This document shows positions 41,190-52,360 of a DNA stretch of 64,000 nt, piece by piece; within the stretch, counting starts at the first letter, position 1; each line of letters begins with the position of its first letter. Both the position numbers and the translations under genes were made by a program. The notes below the pieces were generated by a model. The model did not search any database. It had not been told where the DNA came from and saw nothing but the letters and a program-made list of their open reading frames with translations. Origin of the DNA: Chaetoceros tenuissimus (Eukaryota > Bacillariophyta > Thalassiosirophyceae > Chaetocerotales > Chaetocerotaceae); NCBI GenBank assembly GCA_021927905.1, contig BLLK01000020.1:1116001-1180000 (forward strand). The letters are read 5' to 3'.

Positions 41190-43352
41190 ATGTCACGCGA
41201 TAACATGCCATTTGCAGAATGCTTCGGCAGCCGCTTCCTCATGGAAACGGCATTTGAAGATTTGGATTGTGAGACAATGCTCCGTGATGTAGATAAAGTG
41301 AAGCATATTGATTTCGACAAGTGGCACAAAAGCAAATCCTCAAATGCTGCAATTAGTGATGAAGCATCTCCAGACACATCTAAGATAAAAGAGAAGAGAA
41401 AACTGACAGACATGAAGAAGGATAAGTGCAAGAATGATACTGCAAAACGGCGAAGAAGTGATGACTGCGTGGAAGAGACTGTTGTAGATGTTATGGATAC
41501 ATCACGATCACGATCGAAAGACTCAGATACTGTGGTCGGCAAAAACATAAGCACAAGTCATAAAACTACCGACATTACGGACAATGAACCGACCAAAACA
41601 ACCAAATCACAAAAAGCTAAAGATTTGAATAAGAAGAATTCTGCAGAAATACAGCAGCCTTCAGACATGGAAAAAAAGTCTAAGAGTAGAGATGCAAAAT
41701 CAGAAGCAAAACGTCAGCTAAACTCTGGTGAGAATATTAGCAGAGGCAATATGAAGGATGGAAAAGACTTCAAAGCTGCAGAAGCAAAGGTTGCGATGAA
41801 TAGCCAGGTCTCCGACACAGTGAAAATAGAACAAGATATGAATATTTCGCCCCAAGTTCCTAAAAAATTACCTCAGGATGAGCAGATATCCAAAAGTGCA
41901 ACAGGGACTCAACAAAAGCCAAAGTCAGCAAAATCATCTCAAAGAAATACAAATAGACCAAGTAGTAACAATGAAGTAGAACCAAAGTCTACAGAAGTTG
42001 GTACTAAAAGCAACCAGTGCTCCAATGAATCCACATTGGTTCGGAATGTATCCAGTAGCCCCGATAATAGTGAAGTCAAGAAAGAAGTATCTCTTCATGA
42101 AACCAATGCATCTTCATGTAAAGTGAAAAGCGAAGTTGATCCAGAATTAGCAAGGAATAAAAGTGACAAACATATCTTTAAATCAGAAAATATAAATGTT
42201 CCTGATCCAAGCCCTAACAATGCTAAGGATGCTCCTAAATCAAAGACAAAGACTGAAGAGAATAAAAAAGAATCAATGATTGATAGAGCGGAACCTAAAA
42301 CTTCAAAAAATAACAGCGATGGAGGTTTCATTTCTGCAACCACTGCATCGCGTACTCCTAAAACTGAAGAAAAGAATGATGAATCGACCAAAGAATGCAT
42401 TTCCATACTAGATTCTGATTCAGAAGAGGAAGAGCTTGAAATCATTTATCCATCAAGCTCAAATGACACAAAGCAAAAAACGAACACACAGTCTTCGTCG
42501 ACTTCAAATGGTACCAAGAAAGAGGAAGAAGACCAACCAACAAAGGGAAAGTCTTCGTCCAAAGAAGATGTGATTGAAATCGCAGACTCTGACTCAGACT
42601 CGGAACAAAACAATTCTATTGAAATTGATGATGTTGAATATTTAGATAGATTTAGTCATTTCGAAGATGAAGAAGCAGAAATTAAGAGAGAAGAAGAAGA
42701 AAAGAAAGAAATGGCAAGAAATGAAGAAAGGAAAAGAAAGTTGGAAGAAAAGCTCTCTGCATCCGAAAGTAAAAGACTGAAAGAAATAGATGAAAGAAAT
42801 GAATTTCTCCGTAAAAAGGTTGAAGCAGCACAAAGGAAAAGACTTCACGAAATAATGCAAGAGCGAAAAAGGCAAGAAAAAAAAAGGATTCAAGAGCAGA
42901 ATAAATCTAGCTCAACTCCAAATTTTACCTTCTATGAGCCATCGCCATGGCTGAATAAACAAAAAAAGAAAGGTGCTCCAAGTCTAATGGATACATCAGC
43001 ATCAAGACTTGAAGAACAGAAGCGATTGTTTAAGCAGTCTGCCGCTAGAGTGAAGGCTCAAGAAATGGCTATGCGAAGAGCTGCTGAGAGAAAAGGACAG
43101 CTTCAATTTTACAAAGAAGTTGTAAATGACGTTTCTACGCTTCCTGAGAATCATTACAAATGGTCAAACTTTTATTCAAGGCTAGGAGTTCCAGATCGCG
43201 CGAAATTCAGTGACGTAAAAAAGAACTATCGGAAACTTTGTCTTCTTTATCATCCGGACAAAACAGGAGATCAAAATGATAAGATTTTACAGGACAAGTT
43301 TCAAGGTATCAAAGAAGCATATGAAAGAATTTCAGAGTTTCATGGTGTCTAA
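41190..43352 (+). CDS. Large disordered protein with C-terminal J domain and SUMO-interaction-like motifs
   Basis: 720 residues, single exon, ATG at 41190. Most of the protein is charged and disordered (Lys/Ser/Glu/Asp-rich). A long coiled-coil basic/acidic helix runs about 495-580 (EEEEKKEMARNEERKRKLEEK and similar). The last ~70 residues form a J domain (FYSRLGVPDRAKFSDVKKNY, then YHPDKTGD with the essential HPD), which stimulates Hsp70 ATPase. Three short hydrophobic-plus-acidic stretches, ISILDSDSEEEE (near 402), VIEIADSDSDSE (near 460) and SIEIDDVEYLD, fit the consensus for SUMO-interaction motifs. A nuclear Hsp70 co-chaperone is plausible. The family resembles DnaJ proteins with the J domain at the C-terminus, as in auxilin, but no auxilin clathrin-binding motif is evident. 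Confidence 0.82.
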   Translation: MSRDNMPFAECFGSRFLMETAFEDLDCETMLRDVDKVKHIDFDKWHKSKSSNAAISDEASPDTSKIKEKRKLTDMKKDKCKNDTAKRRRSDDCVEETVVDVMDTSRSRSKDSDTVVGKNISTSHKTTDITDNEPTKTTKSQKAKDLNKKNSAEIQQPSDMEKKSKSRDAKSEAKRQLNSGENISRGNMKDGKDFKAAEAKVAMNSQVSDTVKIEQDMNISPQVPKKLPQDEQISKSATGTQQKPKSAKSSQRNTNRPSSNNEVEPKSTEVGTKSNQCSNESTLVRNVSSSPDNSEVKKEVSLHETNASSCKVKSEVDPELARNKSDKHIFKSENINVPDPSPNNAKDAPKSKTKTEENKKESMIDRAEPKTSKNNSDGGFISATTASRTPKTEEKNDESTKECISILDSDSEEEELEIIYPSSSNDTKQKTNTQSSSTSNGTKKEEEDQPTKGKSSSKEDVIEIADSDSDSEQNNSIEIDDVEYLDRFSHFEDEEAEIKREEEEKKEMARNEERKRKLEEKLSASESKRLKEIDERNEFLRKKVEAAQRKRLHEIMQERKRQEKKRIQEQNKSSSTPNFTFYEPSPWLNKQKKKGAPSLMDTSASRLEEQKRLFKQSAARVKAQEMAMRRAAERKGQLQFYKEVVNDVSTLPENHYKWSNFYSRLGVPDRAKFSDVKKNYRKLCLLYHPDKTGDQNDKILQDKFQGIKEAYERISEFHGV

Positions 43353-43388
43353 TTTTTAAAACATAATTTCTTGGGAAACATGTGTCCT

Positions 43389-44465
43389 TTATGAATTAGA
43401 GTTTTTACTTTCCCCTTCGTCAGAATCATTTTCAACAGAAACATCTAATCCATCGCCATCAAAAATAGCCAACATTTCATTACATCTTTCAACAGCTGCA
43501 TAAATATTTTCGGGTGTCCAATCTTCTTTTGGCACAATATGATCCATTGTGAAATGACCTTGCTGTGTTCGAATGAGGCTTGTCATTGTTGCACACGTCC
43601 CAAGATTTTCTCCGAGATCCCTGCATAAAGATCGAATATAAGTACCACCACCACATTCTACATCCAGTCCAAAACAAGGTAGACCTTTCCCATTTTCATC
43701 TGTTGGTAGATATTCCAAATTATAAACCTCTACTTCTCTTGCTTCGATTTCAATATCATCAACAGTCTTTCCTTCTCGAGCTTGCTCATATAAACGTTTC
43801 CCATTTTTACGAATAGCACTAAAGATTGGTGGCTTCTGCATAATCTTGCCAGTAAAATCAGGAATCGCATTAATTATTTGTTCTTCCGTCACATGATCAA
43901 AATCCATTTCTTTTGTTCTATTTCCTTCCATGTCCAAGGTATTTGTCTCAAATCCAAGTTCAACTCCAGCTCTGTAACGCTTTGCACCAGTTAAATACTT
44001 TTGCAAATCTTTGGTCCCTTTCCCTATCCCAATCACAAGAACTCCAGTTGCAAGAGGATCGAGTGTCCCTCCATGACCAACAGATACCTTTCGCTTACTC
44101 TTTCTTGTTCTCCTCTTTGCCAATTTTGCACCACGTTCACGTGCATCTCTTTCCAGCATTCCTCTGATACATGCAACGACATCTTGTGATGTCCAGTCCA
44201 ATGGTTTGTAAACTGCACATAATCCTTCCGCAAGATGTATCGGTACATTCTCTGCTTCTGTAGAATTCGATGAACGATTATCATTTGATTTGCTATTTGT
44301 AGACTCAGCTGCGGTAAACATTATTGTTTGTGAAGATTTTGCTGCTGTTATTGTAGACATGAATCTATTCGATATTGGCTTGGAGATGAATGCATGAGTG
44401 CATGATTTTGATAGGTGAAGGAAACATTGAAGCGCCATAAATGAACATGCAAGTAATTTGTACAT
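43389..44465 (-). CDS. truB: tRNA pseudouridine-55 synthase, TruB family, organellar pre-sequence
   Basis: 358 residues, single exon, ATG at 44465. TruB isomerises U55 to pseudouridine in the T loop of tRNAs. The N-terminus (MYKLLACSFMALQCFLHLSK, then THAFISKP) is a signal-peptide-like stretch with Ala-Phe, followed by Ser/Arg-rich sequence, so plastid import is likely. The catalytic domain begins at GLCAVYKPLDWTSQDVV and has the conserved GHGGTLDPLATGVL with the catalytic Asp, YRAGVELGFETNTLDMEG, QKPPIFSAIRKNGKRLYEQAR and the GGTYIRSLCRDLGENLG loop. An inserted Arg/Lys-rich loop (KLAKRRTRKSKRK) lies just before the catalytic loop. Bacterial-type TruB rather than the nuclear Cbf5 type fits an organelle. 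The J-domain gene is convergent, with about 35 bases between the stops. Confidence 0.93.
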   Translation of the reverse strand: MYKLLACSFMALQCFLHLSKSCTHAFISKPISNRFMSTITAAKSSQTIMFTAAESTNSKSNDNRSSNSTEAENVPIHLAEGLCAVYKPLDWTSQDVVACIRGMLERDARERGAKLAKRRTRKSKRKVSVGHGGTLDPLATGVLVIGIGKGTKDLQKYLTGAKRYRAGVELGFETNTLDMEGNRTKEMDFDHVTEEQIINAIPDFTGKIMQKPPIFSAIRKNGKRLYEQAREGKTVDDIEIEAREVEVYNLEYLPTDENGKGLPCFGLDVECGGGTYIRSLCRDLGENLGTCATMTSLIRTQQGHFTMDHIVPKEDWTPENIYAAVERCNEMLAIFDGDGLDVSVENDSDEGESKNSNS

Positions 44466-44885
44466 AGTTACGTGCCAGGGACTATGAAAGCAAGTGTAAT
44501 TGATGACAAGTTGTAAAGATTGCGATATTGTAACTTAATGAAGAGAAATTTTTTATAACAATAATGCGTGTGACGAAAAATGAAACCAAAAATGAATGGT
44601 GGCAGGGCGAGATAGCAATAATCACGTCAAACGGCCAATAATAACGTTTCAAGCCACCTATGAAAGTAGTTGTTTGGCTATTCGCAAACTGTGTACAAAG
44701 TTTAGTAAGTGCACCCTCTATCGCACGAATGCAAGGAAAGAAGTTCTCTCACTTCGTTCTGACCACAAAACGCTTTGTTTACATGGTCATATCTTTTTCT
44801 TCTTTTACGAGTAGGTTCTTTTGACTTCTAACTAGAGTTATCTACACAGAGAGTCGACAAGAGGAAAGATATAAAAGCATCAATT
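44466..44885. other. Divergent intergenic region
   Basis: 420 bases between the TruB start (minus) and the myotubularin start (plus). It contains a 72-codon open stretch at 44596-44814 that I do not support. No site is recognised. Confidence 0.5.
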
Positions 44886-47800
44886 ATGGCAGACGAAGAT
44901 TTATTTGGAGACTCGCTTGATTTCTTAGCAGGCGAAGACAATCAATTCGCCGATTTTAATATTGACTCTGATGAGGAAAAGGAACTAGACAAGTTTATAA
45001 ATGGTGATTTAGATGATCCATTGGGAATTCTTGGTGAAACTGAAAAAACAGAAGAAAAGAAAACTGCAGATGAAAAGAAGAAAGTGCAGAATGTTTCCAA
45101 TGATCAAAGCTATACAGCTACGAGAATGAGTTCCGGTAGTATTTTAGAACAAATGACTGAAGGTGTCACTGACTCTATGGAAAATATTGCTGTAACAAGT
45201 ACTTCTTCTTCAAGCTCTGAATCAGCCTCGACTTCAAATGACTCAGAACAGCTTGAAGAGAAAGGAGGAAATTCACAGGGGAGTAGTACACATGGAGGAA
45301 ATAGTAATGCGCTTAAGAAGCAAGTTGTCACTGAGGATCCTCTTTCAGCGGCTTTTAGTATTGACAGTACTCATGGAGTTACTACTACTGTAAATACGAA
45401 TACTCAAACTGGGGGAGACTTTGCCAACAATACGTATTCTGCTTCAAACTCGGGAGCATCGACACCTTCTCAGAATCTTCCTTATCCAAATGCATCTCAC
45501 ACGGTGACACCTTCTTCTTTACCAACTTCGGCGCCATCTTCTGGCAACTATATACCTTCAGTTTCGTCTATGCAGTCTGATATTGCATCATCAGCATCGA
45601 CAGGAATGGCAAATTTCATGTCCAAAACTCAATCTTTGACATCTACCTTTTCATCCCTAGCTTCGAAAGTTCAAGATGCTGTTCAGAATGCTGCACACAA
45701 TGTCAACTCTACCACCAATAAACACACCATATATCAGCCTGTGGGTGGCATGACTTCGCCAGTAGGTGCTACAAGCATTCAAAGCAGTAGGAACAATTTG
45801 AGTTATACAGAACAGTCTATGCAACTCATGAACAATGCTCAAAATCAAATGACATCGTCTTCATCTATGCAAACCGCACCAAGTACTGTTTATGGATCCC
45901 AAACTGGAGGCATGAATGGAACTGAAATAAGTCGAAGCAATTCGAACGTGAGCATGAATGCTACTTTGAATCAACCTTTGGAAATGGACAAAGCAAAGAA
46001 AAGGTATGTTTTCAACGCCATCATTAGAATGCCTTGATTGTAAATTCACAAAACTGACCAAGTGTTTCTTTATCAGTGCTGTATTTCACTCGGCAGTTGG
46101 TCAGCTATTGTCGGGTGAGCATGTAATCACATTTGTTCCTTACATTCAAGGTGTCAAGGAGACTTCATCAGCACATTCAAATATTGGTTCGTCGAAAATC
46201 TACAGTGGAACAAATCAAGGAGATGAAGTTTGGTGTTGTGCAATGACATACTATAGAATAATATTGTTTAGTTTTCTTGAATCAGAATTTGACGCGAAGC
46301 AAAATACTGATGAGAGCACCCAATCTATGAAGCAAGATGTTGAAAGTATGATTCAATCGGCTTCGGTCTCCAAGCAGTTTCAATATGCAAATTGTCTGAA
46401 GGCAAATGGTAAACATCATCAAATCATTGAAATGCCAATTGCTGCTATTGATAGGATTGAAAAGACTACTGAATATGTTCCAAGTACCTCTCCTCAAATG
46501 GGTTTCTCTTCGACAAGTATGATGGGTAATCAAGCGTTATACACGGATAGTTTAAATGGTTCTGTAGCTAGTGGAACTCTTACCATTTACGGAAAAGATA
46601 ATGGAAGATTCATACAATTCACAACACCCAAGTATGCGGATTGCATGGGAGTACAGCAACAATTAAATACATTTGCATTTCCCGGTAGAAGAAATCTTGG
46701 GTATCTTTTTGCATTTGAAAGTAGAAAGGAGGAAGTTTGTGCTAGTATTGTGAAGACTGAAGGTGATCCAAACAACGGCCGTATTACTTCTAGACCAACC
46801 CCTCGGAGATATGATGCACTAGCAGAATTTAATCGTATGGTTGAAACTAGACCCGGTAAACAATGTCCGTGGAGACCGCTTTTAAAGGCGAATGGTACTT
46901 ACAATTCATGCAATTCTTACCCTTCAATTCTATTTGGTCCACATACAATCAATGACGAAACACAAGATGGAATGAGGGTGATTCGTGAGATTGCAGCATT
47001 TAGGTCTGGACAGAGATTCCAAACTCTATCGTGGGCTAGTAAACACGATGGTGCATCTATATGGCGTTGTGCACAGCCAAAAGTTGGAATTCAAGGCAAT
47101 CGAAACCTGACTGATGAGACATATATTTCAATGATTGGGAAATGTGCGTCCTTTGCAAATACTCAGGCTAGGGCGGATGGCAAAGTGACACCAAGACCTA
47201 ATGAAGCATTTTTGCGTATGCTGACAGGAAATAATCATTCTAGTGAACTCCTTACTGACGTTGTTGGGAGAGATGGTATAGTTCGATTTAATGATAGATG
47301 CTTGGTAAAAATTATGGACCTTAGACCGAAGTCATCAGCAGTTGCGAATCGTACCCAAGGATATGGATACGAAAACACATCATACTATACAAATACTGAC
47401 CTTAGCTTTCATGGCATTGGAAACATCCATGTTGTCCGTGATGCATACCAAAGAATTAGTGCCCTCTGTGCTAATCCAACCAGCAATGATGTTGAGTGGA
47501 TGAAACTTGTTGAGGATACCAAATGGCTATCGTTGACTAGACTCATTTTGTCAGCTTCCTGGCAAGCTGCATTCCATGTAAAATACAATAGACTTCCTGT
47601 GTTACTTCACTGCAGTCATGGGTGGGATAGAACATCACAAGTTTGCGCTCTTTCTGAAATATTCCTAGATCCATACTTTCGCACTAGAGAAGGTTTTGCT
47701 TGTCTGGTTGAAAAGGATTTTTTGGCTCTTGGTCATCCGTTCCATCTTCGTTCTGGGCATGGTGAAGGAAGAGGCGATAAAGGCAATACCAATGAAAAAC

Positions 47801-48324
47801 AATCCGATGATAGTCAAAGATCACCAATTTTCATTCAATTCCTTGATTGTGTCTGGCAGATTCTGAATCAGTACCCAGATTATTTCGAATTCAATAGTAA
47901 ATATTTGCTCACAATTTCAGAGCATGTGTACTCTTGTAGGTTTGGAAATCTTCTGTGTGATACAGAAAAAGAACGTGAAGTGAATGCATCCATAAGGCAA
48001 AGGACACCGTGTCTATGGGAGTATCTCGATACCTGTCCCGACTTGTTGAACAAAAGCTACAAACCATCGGGCGTGGGCGTGGAAGGAACATTGATGATGC
48101 CTCTCTCTTGCTTACTCAGAAATGTGACATTGTGGACGGATCGATTTTGCATGTACGGCGCAAAGCCGACTGATCGATGCATTTCATCAAGTTCCAGTAG
48201 CGCACTTGCTGAGGCTTTGCAAGAAGTTGAGAAGTGGAAGGCAATCGCACAGGAAAAGGAACGAGAATTGGCAAAGCTTAGAGAAGCAAGTACAATTTCA
48301 AGTACAGATGACTTTTTCTCTTAA
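44886..48324 (+). CDS. Myotubularin-family phosphoinositide 3-phosphatase
   Basis: Two exons, 44886-46003 and 46077-48324 (73-nt intron, GTATG...CAG), give 1121 residues. Myotubularins remove the 3-phosphate from PI3P and PI(3,5)P2 on endosomes. The first ~370 residues are acidic, Ser/Thr/Asn-rich and disordered (MADEDLFGDSLDFLAGEDNQ). A PH-GRAM-like region follows the intron (SAVGQLLSGEHVITFVPYI). The phosphatase domain contains WRPLLKANGTYNSCNSYPS-like text, a conserved RFQTLSWASKHDGASIWRCAQP, and the active site HCSHGWDRTSQ (Cys near residue 885), then the PDYFEFNSKYLLTISEHVYS motif. The CX5R loop has His where most active members have Asp (CSDGWDR). A short coiled coil (ALAEALQEVEKWKAIAQEKE) ends the protein. 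The unusually long N-terminus is not typical of the family. Confidence 0.92.
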
Positions 48325-48395
48325 AAGACTAAATTTAATGGCAAATTTTGAAGTTTCAGTCAATAAAAATACATCACATATTTTATATGCTTTCT

Positions 48396-49418
48396 CTAAG
48401 AAATGCTCCCCCCACATTGTTCTCTCCACTGATCCATGAATATCTCAGTAATCTTGGCGCGTTTGACGGTTTCATCCATTTCTGAGTAGTCATAGGTAGG
48501 TACCAAGTCTTGTTCTTCAATGGTTGTTATTGCAAGGTGGGAACAGTGAAGGACTAGAAAGCGCTTATACTTCCCGCAATCTACAACATCTCTTTCTTTG
48601 TACTTGAGAAACGTTTCTACATAACTGCCCTGATCATAAAGAATTATATCATTTTCTTTCACATTTCCAACTTCTTGTAAGAGAAACATGTCAGACTTCC
48701 AATCTGCTGTTGATACTGGCATTTGTTTTATGAATAACTCTGCGACTCTTTGCCATTCCGATCCAGATGCAGATATTAAACTAGGTACGTGAGCTTGAAA
48801 GGATGTAAATTTTCCATCATTTGCTAATCCAGAGTATTTTTCAATAGGAAAATTGATAGGGAAAGTATCATAATCACTCATCCAGCCACCACCAACGTTT
48901 GCCATAGCAAGGTATCTGTAGAAACATAGCATGTTGTAATAGCCGGCATCCTTTCCTGTGAAGAAAGCCTCGGCCATTGCTTTCATTTCAGGGTAGGCAG
49001 GATTTGATTCTACATCTTGCATGTTCAACACTCGAGTCTCGAAACCATTAGATTCCCATTCCTTTCTCCACAAGTCAAGCAGGGGATCAGATGCTCCTTC
49101 TTCCAGAGGTTGGAAAAAAGTATGCATGACTGGTCTACCTTTACTCTCTTCGACAATCTCTTTCATTTCATGAGTGTCGTCTTGAACAGACTGGATTTCG
49201 ACATTAAACTCTCCATGTGCTATTTTCTCTGCTTGTATTTTTGCCTCTTGCATGAGCTCATCAATATCGGCTTGGTTTGCAACTAAACCCCTCGGATCTG
49301 GTCTTTTACTTTCATGAGATGGTCCAAGTGATGAGGACACATTGGAAAAGAGAAATATGCAGAGAACTGCCAATAGACCAACGCTGAGCTTTCTTTTCTT
49401 GTCTAATGTAAGGCTCAT
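48396..49418 (-). CDS. Type II membrane DXD glycosyltransferase-like protein
   Basis: 340 residues from the ATG at 49418; further upstream in-frame codons lead only to TTG. A cytosolic KKRKLS and a signal anchor (VGLLAVLCIFLFSNV) give a Golgi type II topology. A charged stem region is followed by a catalytic-like core: HTFFQPLEEGASDPLLDLWR, then MLCFYRYLAMANVGGGWMSD with DYDTFP. The GGGWMSDYD segment is the DXD metal/nucleotide-sugar site of GT32-type (Och1-like) transferases, preceded by the usual RYxAL-like helix. It lacks other motifs that would fix the sugar or acceptor. Assignment to GT32 is by this single motif and topology. It is convergent with the myotubularin gene, about 70 bases apart. 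Confidence 0.65.
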   Translation of the reverse strand: MSLTLDKKRKLSVGLLAVLCIFLFSNVSSSLGPSHESKRPDPRGLVANQADIDELMQEAKIQAEKIAHGEFNVEIQSVQDDTHEMKEIVEESKGRPVMHTFFQPLEEGASDPLLDLWRKEWESNGFETRVLNMQDVESNPAYPEMKAMAEAFFTGKDAGYYNMLCFYRYLAMANVGGGWMSDYDTFPINFPIEKYSGLANDGKFTSFQAHVPSLISASGSEWQRVAELFIKQMPVSTADWKSDMFLLQEVGNVKENDIILYDQGSYVETFLKYKERDVVDCGKYKRFLVLHCSHLAITTIEEQDLVPTYDYSEMDETVKRAKITEIFMDQWREQCGGSIS

Positions 49419-49852
49419 GAGATGTACTTGTACTTTGAAATGCTTCTGTTCATTAATGAGATGGAGATAAGAAGTGTGTGCAAGCAAGAGGGTTTGAACA
49501 ATTCATGTGGGTCACAGAATACTTTTTACGTATTGATCACGGATCTAACTCCGCCAAATGTCTCCTCACAACATAAAACTCCGCAAAGTTATTTACATGT
49601 CTCTTCTTGTAAATTTCTAAGTTTCTCTTCTTTTTGTCTGACTTATGACTTATGACCCCCGGTATTGATTTTCAAAAGTCAGAGATTAGGTTTTGATCTA
49701 TACCTATCCTCATCTCCCAACTTTGCAATTATGCAATTGAAATTATTCTCGACACCCTTCATTTTTTCTTTCTTCTGTATTGAAATACAGTTTCGTTCAC
49801 TATTGCTTTTACTCTCTGTCCATATCATCCTGAAACTGAATCAAGCCCAAAG

Positions 49853-52024
49853 ATGATGTCTCAAACAGTTGCGAGAAGAGTTGCGTCAAGGCTTGTTCAA
49901 TGCCGTACTCGATTAGTGGGAACGAGAAGATGTATAATCTCCACCACCAAATCACACATCTTTTCTTCTTCCAAAACACCGACATCCTCAAGTCAGCTAT
50001 CAATGATTGAAGACAATTATTCATGCACTCGATCTCTTAGCCAGATGCCAAATTTTGATCATCAAGTTATGGACTTTTTCGAAGAGCCCATCTCATTTCT
50101 CACCAAGGAATCCGTGAAGGGAGATTCACCTACTGACTCCATTTTGGTATTTGATACTCACCTGATACAAATGCTATCCAAAGGCCAAGCATCTAATGAC
50201 GGAGGAGATGAATTTGGACTCAGAACAAAAGCTGCACACTCATCAGCCATCACTTGGGCTGATCTAATTAGGCATTTATCATTCTGGTGTGCAAATGATA
50301 AAGATGGAAATATGATTTGCAATGCGCCAATGATGGCAGTGGCTGCTTTTGCACCTTTGCTGATTGAAGGTGGAAAGGCGTATGTCATGAATTTAGATGA
50401 AAATTATGTAAAGGCGAAACCTAGCTTCCAATCCATGATTCAAGCAGCTATTGATTGTAGGCACGATGATCGTTTGAGTCGAAGAGAAATCTATCATTTG
50501 TGGGCATTAGCGTACTTGTTTGAAAATGAGCATGAAAAAGCATTAGCTGTTCTGTCGCAACTTTTAGAGATGGCACCGGGTGATGCACTTGCCTTGAGCT
50601 TAGCTTTTGATTTAGTTGATGTATTAGGTGATAAAGATGCTGCATTTCAGATTGCGACTGGTGTAGGATCTTATTGGAATGAACGTGGACGTAGAAGCCC
50701 GACAGGGCAAACATCAATCCAAGGACATTCTATTGGATCTTCTTTAATAGCAAAGGGTTTGGCGATAGGTGGAAGGTTGCGTGAAGCTGAGCAAATTGCT
50801 GATAAGGCTTTGTCTCGTGACTCCCGAGGTTCTTCTGGACTTGCAGCAGCATCTCTTGCGCACATTTACAACTCGGAAGGAAGAGCTTCTGAAGGCGCTT
50901 CTACATTTACAGGAGATGGAATTGAATTTTATAATTCTTGTGGATACCTGTTTTTCGATTCGAAAATGGGAGGACTAGGAGCAAAATTTATTTGTGATAG
51001 GGATGGAGCGAGCTCAGATCGTGTCTCTGTTAGACTTTATGATGAACATTTTCAGCGTGTACTTGAATATAGTGGTTATGATGGGGCACAAGACGTACCA
51101 GTAATCAGAAGGATCCCAATGACAAAGAAGGAAATGTTTGTCGATACTGCATCTGGTGCAGCATCATCGTTTCTTGGGTCAATATTCGGTGGAAAGGGGG
51201 ACGATTCGTCTGACACGGACGGAGAGAAAATTGAGAAAGATGAAATCATAAAAAACTCAGCAAAGAGAACTCTAGAGGATGTTTTAACGTGGCTGCCTCC
51301 AACACTGACGTTACTCTCAGATGCAACATTCCTTCTTTTTCGCTTGACAATTAGTGGTGCAATTGAGAGCTCTGATGATAGGTGGAAATCTTTAGCAAAT
51401 GCTTGGAGAGTAGCTATATCGATTGAATCTAAATATTCTAGTGATTTCGGGGATAGATTGTGTCTGACACATTCTCCGCTAGGAAGAATTGCAATCTCTC
51501 TCGTCAATCCAAGTCTGCTTCATGAGGAACCTTTGAAAGAAAGTGACCGCATTAGTGTTAAAATTGAAACTGCAACGCAGAAAATGAGCAAAATAATGAG
51601 AATATGTGCTGAGAATGAAGAATCCACCGGCACAAGCGACAGTATGAAGTCAACATGGATTGAGATTGTTTCATTACTGTCTGAGGCTAAATTGGGGTGG
51701 GCAAAGGATCGAAATGACTCAAATAATTTCGTTCTTCCATCAAAGCAACTGCTGAACGATTACAAAGGTTTTGATCTCAACATAGGTAATTTCATCGACG
51801 ACGCAATTTGTTTCGCTGCAATACAGTCAGATGACTACAATTCCCTTTGTACCGCTCGATCCATATGTAGTTCTTCAGTTATGTTACAGACAAACTCGCC
51901 TTCGAATTGGTACCGATATGGTACTATCCTTGAGAAAATGGGCGACGAGGACAATGCTAATGATGCTTTTCATGCATCAGTTTCATTGGGAAGTGGTGAA
52001 GGGGGTAGAGTTGGTACTCAATAA
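49853..52024 (+). CDS. Tetratricopeptide TTC38-like protein, probably mitochondrial
   Basis: 723 residues, single exon, ATG at 49853. The N-terminus (MMSQTVARRVASRLVQCRTR) is an Arg-rich, acid-free mitochondrial-type pre-sequence. Residues ~150-330 match the TTC38 family outline: LSRREIYHLWALAYLFENEH, QLLEMAPGDALALSLAFDLVDVLG, GHSIGSSLIAKGLAIGGRLR and ALSRDSRGSSGLAAASLAHIYN. The remaining ~380 residues have no recognised domain, so this protein is longer than animal TTC38 (about 470). TPR helices mediate protein contacts; the function of TTC38 is unknown. The strand and single-exon form are unremarkable. Confidence 0.65.
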   Translation: MMSQTVARRVASRLVQCRTRLVGTRRCIISTTKSHIFSSSKTPTSSSQLSMIEDNYSCTRSLSQMPNFDHQVMDFFEEPISFLTKESVKGDSPTDSILVFDTHLIQMLSKGQASNDGGDEFGLRTKAAHSSAITWADLIRHLSFWCANDKDGNMICNAPMMAVAAFAPLLIEGGKAYVMNLDENYVKAKPSFQSMIQAAIDCRHDDRLSRREIYHLWALAYLFENEHEKALAVLSQLLEMAPGDALALSLAFDLVDVLGDKDAAFQIATGVGSYWNERGRRSPTGQTSIQGHSIGSSLIAKGLAIGGRLREAEQIADKALSRDSRGSSGLAAASLAHIYNSEGRASEGASTFTGDGIEFYNSCGYLFFDSKMGGLGAKFICDRDGASSDRVSVRLYDEHFQRVLEYSGYDGAQDVPVIRRIPMTKKEMFVDTASGAASSFLGSIFGGKGDDSSDTDGEKIEKDEIIKNSAKRTLEDVLTWLPPTLTLLSDATFLLFRLTISGAIESSDDRWKSLANAWRVAISIESKYSSDFGDRLCLTHSPLGRIAISLVNPSLLHEEPLKESDRISVKIETATQKMSKIMRICAENEESTGTSDSMKSTWIEIVSLLSEAKLGWAKDRNDSNNFVLPSKQLLNDYKGFDLNIGNFIDDAICFAAIQSDDYNSLCTARSICSSSVMLQTNSPSNWYRYGTILEKMGDEDNANDAFHASVSLGSGEGGRVGTQ

Positions 52025-52360
52025 TTCTATCTTTATAATACTAGTAGTTTTAGAACCTATATTGTCATGTGTGTTTGCATTGAGGGAAATTTGTTTCTCT
52101 TTGAATATTCAATGTTGTGGTGGTTGTGGGAAAGGAACGGCAACTGATGAGTACAATGTTGTATTCTCATGATGTTGATGTTTCTCAAGCAAATCTTGGT
52201 AGTGTAGACAATTTCCATGATCATTACGTTTACTCTAATTTACATTTCTTGATAATGGTTACATATTCCTATTCACCATTACACAATTTGGACATGTTGT
52301 CAAAATTTCAATAATCAAATGCCATAGCTAAAAGAGCATAACCTTCGCTCAACGTCCACT
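52025..52360. other. Convergent intergenic region
   Basis: 336 bases between the 3' ends of two genes. A/T-rich, presumably 3'UTRs. I see no gene. Confidence 0.5.

Noticed and set aside
46006-46076. A start of the myotubularin gene at the second long open frame
   Set aside because: This stretch is the intron (GTATG...CAG). Splicing joins the frame to the acidic exon upstream.
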